Shown: piece by piece, positions 58,311 to 64,000 of the stretch | Layout of the letters: every line of letters begins with the position of its first letter | Numbering within the stretch: position 1 is the first letter of the stretch | Assembly (NCBI GenBank): GCA_000717735.1 | Contig: JOBE01000008.1 | Span: 62,001-126,000, forward strand | Source: Streptomyces griseoluteus | Lineage (GTDB): Bacteria > Actinomycetota > Actinomycetes > Streptomycetales > Streptomycetaceae | DNA length: 64,000 nucleotides | Direction of reading: 5' to 3' | Made by a program: the position numbers and the translations under genes | The notes under the pieces: generated by a model | Databases searched by the model: none | What the model saw: only the letters and a program-made list of their open reading frames with translations | Told to the model about the DNA's origin: nothing

Positions 58311-60692
58311 GTGACCATCGCGCCCGCCGATCCGGCTTCCGCCGAGGTTTCCGCGGTCGAGAGCGACGGCCCCGGGACCGTACTGCTGCGGACCCTGACC
58401 GACCTCACCGCCGATCTCCCCGACACCGACCCCGGCAAGGTCGCCGCCGCCGCGCTCCGCGGCCGCAGCGCCGCGTCGGACGAGGCGGAGCTGCGCGAGC
58501 TGGCCACCGAGGCGGCCGCCGGCCTGATCGCCGATGACCCCGCGTACTCCCGGCTCGCCGCCCGGCTCCTGACCGTCACCATCGCCGACGAGGCGGCCGG
58601 CCAGGGCGCGGTCTCCTTCTCCGCCTCCGTCGCCACCGGTCACCGCGAGGGCCTGATCGCCGACCGCACGGCCGAGTTCGTCGCCCTGCACGCGGCCCGG
58701 CTGGACGCGACGATCGACCCGGCCGGCGACGACCGCTTCGGCTACTTCGGTCTGCGCACCCTCTACTCGCGCTACCTGCTGCGCCACCCGATCACCCGCA
58801 AGGTCATCGAGACGCCGCAGCACTTCATGCTGCGCGTCGCCTGCGGTCTGGCCGAGGACGAGAGCGTCCGCGCACTCGACGAGGTGGCCGCGCTGTACGG
58901 CCTGATGAGCCGTCTCGACTACCTCCCCTCCTCCCCCACGCTCTTCAACTCCGGCACCCGCCACCCGCAGATGTCCTCCTGCTACCTCCTGGACTCCCCG
59001 CAGGACGAGCTGGACTCCATCTACGACCGCTATCACCAGGTGGCGCGCCTCTCGAAGCACGCGGGCGGCATCGGCCTCTCGTACTCCCGCATCCGCGCCC
59101 GCGGTTCGCTGATCCGCGGCACCAACGGGCACTCCAACGGCATCGTGCCGTTCCTGAAGACCCTCGACGCCTCCGTCGCCGCGGTGAACCAGGGCGGCCG
59201 CCGCAAGGGCGCCGCCGCCGTCTACCTGGAGACCTGGCACGCGGACATCGAGGAGTTCCTGGAGCTCCGCGACAACACGGGCGAGGACCAGCGCCGTACG
59301 CACAACCTGAACCTGGCGCACTGGATCCCGGACGAGTTCATGCGCCGGGTCAACGCGGACGCCGACTGGTCGCTGTTCTCCCCCGCGGACGTGCCCGAGC
59401 TCGTCGACCTGTGGGGCGAGGAGTTCGACGCCGCCTACCGCGCCGCCGAGGCGAAGGGCCTGGCCCGCAAGACCATGCCGGCCCGTGACCTCTACGGCCG
59501 GATGATGCGGACCCTGGCCCAGACCGGCAACGGCTGGATGACCTTCAAGGACGCCTCGAACCGGACGGCCAACCAGACCGCCGAGCCCGGCACCGTCGTC
59601 CACTCCTCGAACCTCTGCACCGAGATCATCGAGGTCACGAACGACGGCGAGACGGCCGTCTGCAACCTGGGCTCGGTCAACCTCGGCTCGTTCGTGGACG
59701 CCGCGACCCAGGACATCGACTGGGAGCGCCTCGACGCGACCGTCGGCACGGCCGTCACCTTCCTCGACCGGGTCGTCGACATCAACTTCTACCCGACCGA
59801 GCAGGCGGGCCGCTCCAACGCCCGCTGGCGTCCGGTGGGCCTGGGCGCGATGGGCCTCCAGGACGTCTTCTTCCAGCTGAAGCTGCCGTTCGACTCGGCG
59901 GAGGCCCGCGCCCTGTCGACGAAGATCGCCGAGCGCATCATGCTGGCGGCCTACGAGGCCTCGGCCGACCTCGCCGAGCGCAGCGGCCCGCTGCCGGCCT
60001 GGGACAAGACCCGTACGGCCCGTGGTGTCCTGCACCCCGACCACTACGACGTCGAGCTGAACTGGCCGGAGCGGTGGGCGGCGCTGCGCGCCCGCATCGC
60101 GTCGACCGGCATGCGCAACTCGCTGCTCCTCGCCATCGCGCCGACGGCGACGATCGCCTCGATCGCGGGCGTCTACGAGTGCATCGAGCCGCAGGTCTCC
60201 AACCTGTTCAAGCGCGAGACGCTGTCCGGTGAGTTCCTCCAGGTCAACTCGTACCTGGTCGACGAGCTGAAGCGGCTCGGCGTGTGGGACGCGCAGACCC
60301 GTGAGGCGCTGCGCGACGCCAACGGCTCCGTGGCCGGCTTCACCTGGGTCCCGGCCGAGGTGCGCGAGCTGTACCGCACGGCGTGGGAGATCCCGCAGCG
60401 CGGTCTGATCGACATGGCCGCCGCCCGTACGCCGTTCCTGGACCAGAGCCAGTCGCTGAACCTGTTCCTGGAGACGCCGACGATCGGCAAGCTGTCGTCG
60501 ATGTACGCGTACGCCTGGAAGCAGGGCCTGAAGACGACGTACTACCTGCGCTCCCGCCCGGCGACCCGGATCGCCCGCGCCGCCCAGGCGTCGACGGCCG
60601 CCGCCACCATCCCCGTACAGCAGGCGACCCCCGACGCGGACGCCCTCGCCTGCTCCCTCGAAAACCCCGAGTCCTGCGAGGCCTGCCAGTAA
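58311..60692 (+). CDS. nrdA: Class Ia ribonucleotide reductase large subunit
   Basis: A 793-residue catalytic subunit converting ribonucleoside diphosphates to deoxy forms. The active-site region includes SSCYLLDSPQDELDSIYDRY and SNLCTEI; PTATIASIAGVYECIEPQV and the C-terminal redox pair region SCEACQ are all present. An N-terminal extension (residues ~1-100) may be an allosteric ATP-cone-like part. GTG 58311 with GAGGGAGAG upstream was chosen over the longer frame from 58224. It is under B12-riboswitch control and is probably the class used without B12. It overlaps nrdB by 1 nt. Confidence 0.95.
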   Translation: MTIAPADPASAEVSAVESDGPGTVLLRTLTDLTADLPDTDPGKVAAAALRGRSAASDEAELRELATEAAAGLIADDPAYSRLAARLLTVTIADEAAGQGAVSFSASVATGHREGLIADRTAEFVALHAARLDATIDPAGDDRFGYFGLRTLYSRYLLRHPITRKVIETPQHFMLRVACGLAEDESVRALDEVAALYGLMSRLDYLPSSPTLFNSGTRHPQMSSCYLLDSPQDELDSIYDRYHQVARLSKHAGGIGLSYSRIRARGSLIRGTNGHSNGIVPFLKTLDASVAAVNQGGRRKGAAAVYLETWHADIEEFLELRDNTGEDQRRTHNLNLAHWIPDEFMRRVNADADWSLFSPADVPELVDLWGEEFDAAYRAAEAKGLARKTMPARDLYGRMMRTLAQTGNGWMTFKDASNRTANQTAEPGTVVHSSNLCTEIIEVTNDGETAVCNLGSVNLGSFVDAATQDIDWERLDATVGTAVTFLDRVVDINFYPTEQAGRSNARWRPVGLGAMGLQDVFFQLKLPFDSAEARALSTKIAERIMLAAYEASADLAERSGPLPAWDKTRTARGVLHPDHYDVELNWPERWAALRARIASTGMRNSLLLAIAPTATIASIAGVYECIEPQVSNLFKRETLSGEFLQVNSYLVDELKRLGVWDAQTREALRDANGSVAGFTWVPAEVRELYRTAWEIPQRGLIDMAAARTPFLDQSQSLNLFLETPTIGKLSSMYAYAWKQGLKTTYYLRSRPATRIARAAQASTAAATIPVQQATPDADALACSLENPESCEACQ

Positions 60693-61708
60693 TGAGCACC
60701 AGCGACAACAAGAACCTCCTCGACCCGGGCTTCGAGCTGACCCTGCGTCCGATGCGCTACCCGGACTTCTACGAGCGCTACCGGGACGCCATCAAGAACA
60801 CCTGGACCGTGGAGGAGGTCGACCTCCACTCGGACGTCGCCGACCTCGCCAAGCTCACGCCCGGTGAGCAGCACATGATCGGCCGCCTGGTCGCGTTCTT
60901 CGCGACGGGCGACTCGATCGTCTCGAACAACCTGGTCCTGACGCTCTACAAGCACATCAACTCCCCGGAGGCGCGCCTGTACCTGTCGCGCCAGCTGTTC
61001 GAGGAGGCCGTGCACGTCCAGTTCTATCTGACGCTGCTCGACACCTACCTGCCCGACCCGGACGACCGCGCCGCCGCGTTCGACGCGGTCGAGGAGATCC
61101 CGTCCATCCGCGAGAAGGCGCAGTTCTGCTTCAAGTGGATGGACTCGGTGGAGAAGATCGACAAGCTGGAGACGGCCGCCGACCGCCGCCGCTTCCTGCT
61201 GAACCTGATCTGCTTCGCCGCGTGCATCGAGGGCCTGTTCTTCTACGGCGCCTTCGCGTACGTGTACTGGTTCCGGTCCCGCGGTCTGCTGCACGGTCTC
61301 GCGACCGGCACCAACTGGGTGTTCCGTGACGAGACGATGCACATGAACTTCGCCTTCGAGGTCGTGGACACCGTCCGCAAGGAGGAGCCGGAGCTCTTCG
61401 ACGACGCGCTCCGGCAGCAGGTCACCGACATGCTGAGGGAAGCCGTCGAGGCGGAGCTGCAGTTCGGCCGCGACCTGTGCGGCGACGGCCTGCCGGGCAT
61501 GAACACCGAGTCGATGCGCGAGTACCTCCAGTGCGTCGCCGACCAGCGCCTCCAGCGCCTCGGCTTCGCCCCGGTGTACGGCTCGGAGAACCCGTTCGGG
61601 TTCATGGAGCTCCAGGGCGTCCAGGAACTGACCAACTTCTTCGAGCGCCGCCCGTCCGCCTACCAGGTGGCGGTCGAGGGCTCGGTGGACCTGGACGAGG
61701 ACTTCTGA
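60692..61708 (+). CDS. nrdB: Class Ia ribonucleotide reductase small subunit
   Basis: A 338-residue radical-generating diiron subunit. The ferritin-like carboxylate ligands are visible in FEEAVHVQFY near residue 110 and in the ETMHMNFAFE helix near residue 213. The ATG at 60692 overlaps the nrdA stop (TAATG), giving coupling. The usual Streptomyces third gene nrdS is not present downstream; a terminator and the convergent def gene follow instead. Confidence 0.95.
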   Translation: MSTSDNKNLLDPGFELTLRPMRYPDFYERYRDAIKNTWTVEEVDLHSDVADLAKLTPGEQHMIGRLVAFFATGDSIVSNNLVLTLYKHINSPEARLYLSRQLFEEAVHVQFYLTLLDTYLPDPDDRAAAFDAVEEIPSIREKAQFCFKWMDSVEKIDKLETAADRRRFLLNLICFAACIEGLFFYGAFAYVYWFRSRGLLHGLATGTNWVFRDETMHMNFAFEVVDTVRKEEPELFDDALRQQVTDMLREAVEAELQFGRDLCGDGLPGMNTESMREYLQCVADQRLQRLGFAPVYGSENPFGFMELQGVQELTNFFERRPSAYQVAVEGSVDLDEDF

Positions 61709-61721
61709 CCCGTACGGATAC

Positions 61722-61765
61722 GAGGAAGGGCCCCGCACTCCTGGAGTGCGGGGCCCCTTCTCGTC
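61722..61765. terminator. Bidirectional terminator after nrdB
   Basis: GAAGGGCCCCGCACTC pairs with GAGTGCGGGGCCCCTTC around a 3-nt loop (one bulged C) and is followed by TCTCGTC. It lies between the convergent nrdB and def genes. Confidence 0.75.
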
Positions 61766-61790
61766 GGGCGGGTCAGGCGTTCGGGCGGGG

Positions 61791-62429
61791 TCAGTCGTTC
61801 GGGACGACCTCGTACCTCGGGGTGCCCTCTTCCATCTGGCGGAGGGCGTCCTTGCGGTCGCGCTTGGAGAGGCGGTCGATGTACAGGTAGCCGTACAGGT
61901 GGTCCGTCTCGTGCTGGAGGCAGCGGGCGAAGTAGCCGGTGCCGCGCACCTTGATCGGGTTGCCCTGGGCGTCCTGGCCGTGGACCTCCGCGTAGTCGGG
62001 GCGGGCCAGCTCGGCGTACGCGGTCGGCACGGAGAGGCAGCCCTCGTTGGACTCGTCGAGGACGCGCCGGTCGGCCGGGAGTTCCTGGAGGACCGGGTTG
62101 ACCACGACGCCGGTGTGCCGGACGCCCTCGTCGTCGGGGCAGTCGTAGACGAAGACCTTGAGGTCCACGCCGATCTGGTTGGCGGCCAGGCCCACGCCCT
62201 CGGCGGCCTTCTGGCTGGCGAACATGTCATCGATGAGGGACGCGAGCTTGTCGTCGAACTCGGTGACGTCCTTGCACTCCCGGTGGAGCACGGGGTTGCC
62301 GACGACGGTGATCGGGCGGGCCGTGCCACGCTCGCGGTACGCGAGCTCGCGCGCCTCGCAGTCCTCCGTGTCCACGACGAATCCGTCGTTTCCGTCGTTG
62401 AGCTGCTCGTCAGTGTCCTGCTGCGTCAT
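61791..62429 (-). CDS. def: Peptide deformylase
   Basis: A 212-residue metalloenzyme that removes the formyl group from nascent proteins. All three motifs are visible: [10 protein letters not shown] near residue 79, EGCLSVP near residue 129 with the metal Cys, and QHETDHLYG near residue 172 with the two metal histidines. The N-terminus is longer than E. coli Def, as is common in actinobacteria. Confidence 0.95.
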   Translation of the reverse strand: MTQQDTDEQLNDGNDGFVVDTEDCEARELAYRERGTARPITVVGNPVLHRECKDVTEFDDKLASLIDDMFASQKAAEGVGLAANQIGVDLKVFVYDCPDDEGVRHTGVVVNPVLQELPADRRVLDESNEGCLSVPTAYAELARPDYAEVHGQDAQGNPIKVRGTGYFARCLQHETDHLYGYLYIDRLSKRDRKDALRQMEEGTPRYEVVPND

Positions 62430-62490
62430 GTCCGGCGCGTGCCTTCCTCGGAACCCCAGTAAACGATCCCGTACAGCCTACGGGCAGTGG

Positions 62491-63471
62491 TCAGCAGACC
62501 TCTTCCAGATCGCGCCACTCGCGGCTGTCGGGGCTGTCCGCCACCCAGCCGTCGAGGAGTCCGCGCACCAGGCCGGCCGGGGCCGCGAGGCCGCACTCCC
62601 GCTCGGGCACCCACAGCTCGCCGGGCGAGCGGTGGCCGAGCGGCCCGGGGTGTCCCGGCTCGCTGTGGTCGTGCGGGTCGGTGTGCTCGCCCTCGCCCTC
62701 GGCACTGGGCATGGTCGACTCGGAGCAGGCGCGGCAGAGCAGCCGCACGGAGGACGACCAGTCCTCGGCGGCGAAGCCCGCCTCCGCGGCGAGCTGCTCC
62801 AGGGCGTCCCGGTCGGCCTCGGTGGCGGCCTCCAGGAGGACGACCCAGGTGGGTACGGGTGAGGGCGCCCACAGCTCGATCTCGTCGAAGACCGGGTAGG
62901 AGGGTCCCGCGGTGGTGGTCCGCTCGCCGTTCGGCACGCCGTCGTGGAGGACGACCTCGCCCCAGCGGCGTCCGGAGGACGGCAGCGGGATGGAGAGGAC
63001 CTCGATCCGGGCCGGGTCGAGCCTGCGGCCCCACACGACCTCGGCCTCGCCCTCGGGCGAGAGGCGGACGGCGGCGCTGCCCAGCTCCATCCCGGCGGGC
63101 TCGCCGGTGCCCGCGGCGGCGCCGGGGACCTTGAGCCCGTACGCCTGCCAGGCCCGGCGGGCCAGCGGCCAGTCCTGGAGGGCGGTGGCGGCGATGCCGA
63201 CGTTCCACCAGTCGGGGGCGCCGGTCTCCTTGTCGAGCAGCGCGACCGCGCGCAGCCCGGCGGCCCGCGCCTGCTCCCAGTCGTGCCGGAACTTGTGCAG
63301 CAGCGCCAGGTTGAACCAGGACTCCGAGAGCCAGGGTTCCAGGTCCGCCGCGCGCGTGAGGAGCGCGCCCGCGTCCTCGTACCGGCCGTCGCCGATCAGC
63401 GTGAACGCGCGGTCGGTGGCCTGCCGCCACGAGGCGGAGGGCCGATGCCGTACCTTCCCGAAGATCTTCAC
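62491..63471 (-). CDS. TPR-containing hypothetical protein
   Basis: A 326-residue protein with two or three tetratricopeptide repeats in residues ~15-110 (ATDRAFTLIGDGRYEDAGALL and WFNLALLHKFRHDWEQARAA). A beta-rich middle part and a His/Glu-rich segment (EGEGEHTDPHDHSEPGHPG) near residue 270 follow. Function is unknown. It is a conserved Streptomyces gene type next to def by my recollection only. Confidence 0.75.
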   Translation of the reverse strand: MKIFGKVRHRPSASWRQATDRAFTLIGDGRYEDAGALLTRAADLEPWLSESWFNLALLHKFRHDWEQARAAGLRAVALLDKETGAPDWWNVGIAATALQDWPLARRAWQAYGLKVPGAAAGTGEPAGMELGSAAVRLSPEGEAEVVWGRRLDPARIEVLSIPLPSSGRRWGEVVLHDGVPNGERTTTAGPSYPVFDEIELWAPSPVPTWVVLLEAATEADRDALEQLAAEAGFAAEDWSSSVRLLCRACSESTMPSAEGEGEHTDPHDHSEPGHPGPLGHRSPGELWVPERECGLAAPAGLVRGLLDGWVADSPDSREWRDLEEVC

Positions 63472-63550
63472 GATTCCCGCCTGCCGGTCGCTTCACCCTC
63501 TTGTTCGCATCCAACCATGCCCGGTCGGACGCGCGCTCATTACCCATGGG

Positions 63551-64000
63551 TTACCCAGTGGGGGCCGAGGTCACCCCAGCCGCTCCGCCCCGCGCCAGGA
63601 CCCTGGCCAGGCATTCGACGACATCCGGGTGATAGTCGCGGGCGGTGGCGAGCCGGAGCCGCTCCAGGGCGTCGAGGGCGGCGACCGGGCCGTCGCCGCC
63701 CGCGAGGTCGTCGTAGGCGTTCACGGCCCGGACGATCCGGGCGGGCAGCGGCTGCTCGCGGTACGGGTCGGCCTGCCGCTCCACGACGAGGGCGACGGCC
63801 TCGGGAACGCCGGTCCTGCGGACGACCTCGCCGCCCAGGAGGGCGATCCGCCGCTGTTCGCCGGACGGGAGGAGGGCGGTGGCGCCGCCCGCGACCGGGT
63901 CGACGAGGGAGAGCTGTCCGATGTCGTGCATGAGGGCCGCGTGTTCCAGGACGGTCAGCTCGGCCCCGGAGAGGCCGAGCTCGCGTCCGACGGCCGCGCT
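63551..64000 (-). CDS. HD-domain phosphohydrolase-like protein (5' end beyond window)
   Basis: Only the C-terminal ~149 codons are inside the window. The frame is open to 64000, and an HDIG motif is visible in HAALMHDIGQLS near 63925, so the HD metal site is partly encoded here. The domain continues RRTGVPEAVALVVERQADPY and RIVRAVNAYDDLAGG. HD-GYP and HDOD-type proteins are both possible. The true start lies outside. Confidence 0.75.
   Translation of the reverse strand, partial: SAAVGRELGLSGAELTVLEHAALMHDIGQLSLVDPVAGGATALLPSGEQRRIALLGGEVVRRTGVPEAVALVVERQADPYREQPLPARIVRAVNAYDDLAGGDGPVAALDALERLRLATARDYHPDVVECLARVLARGGAAGVTSAPTG

Noticed and set aside
58245..60044. 599-codon open frame opposite nrdA
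   Set aside because: It is antisense to a well-conserved enzyme with no recognisable domain; a codon-bias artefact.

Overview
The window is high-GC actinobacterial chromosome, almost certainly Streptomyces. The evidence is the codon bias, the WhiB-like protein, the das chitobiose locus with its DasR operators, sodN/sodX, a family 2B encapsulin and a B12-riboswitch-controlled class Ia ribonucleotide reductase operon. From memory, the gene order matches the S. coelicolor region around SCO5224-SCO5261 read in reverse; no database was consulted.

Layout. 1-7101: malic enzyme, a divergent three-gene polar amino-acid ABC importer, a methyltransferase, a CGNR zinc-finger protein, and the Ni-superoxide dismutase pair sodX/sodN. 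7083-27812: a composite integrated element of about 20.7 kb inserted at the 3' end of sodN, bounded by 15-bp perfect direct repeats (att sites). It carries a tyrosine integrase, an Xre-type regulator, an excisionase, a DUF3631 P-loop protein with iteron-like repeats, and a MobC/relaxase pair, but no FtsK/TraB-like transfer ATPase, so it looks mobilizable rather than self-transmissible. Cargo follows: a divergent immunity-like pair; a cassette of methyltransferase, Xre/TPR regulator, HATPase, stand-alone class I aminoacyl-tRNA-synthetase-like protein and ASCH-domain protein; an AT-richer gene with a HEPN-like motif; and a 1700-residue STAND-type NTPase. A third, decayed att core with a decayed copy of the chromosomal flank (21956-22470) splits the element into two modules.

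27813-41000: the chromosome resumes with the original sodN terminator, now 20.7 kb from sodN, and a native methyltransferase homologous to the one in the element. Beside it lies only the tail of the regulator gene. Then come a pentapeptide-repeat protein, the SnpR/SnpA protease pair, several small genes, the polyprenyl synthase/encapsulin pair, an amidase, a PLP enzyme and an Na+/H+ antiporter. 41200-46410: the SigH-type anti-sigma/sigma operon, a lipid kinase, WblE and a PdtaS-like histidine kinase. 46700-55332: a TetR/SDR pair, then nagB, dasD, dasC, dasB, dasA and dasR, i.e. GlcNAc/chitobiose uptake and catabolism with visible DasR operators. 55510-64000: a symporter pair, a GNAT enzyme, riboswitch-nrdA-nrdB with candidate NrdR boxes, peptide deformylase, a TPR protein and a truncated HD-domain gene.

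The most novel material is in the element: its insertion site, its composite structure, the DNA-level repeats hidden in a coding region, and cargo that looks like defence or RNA-acting genes without a recognised system name.
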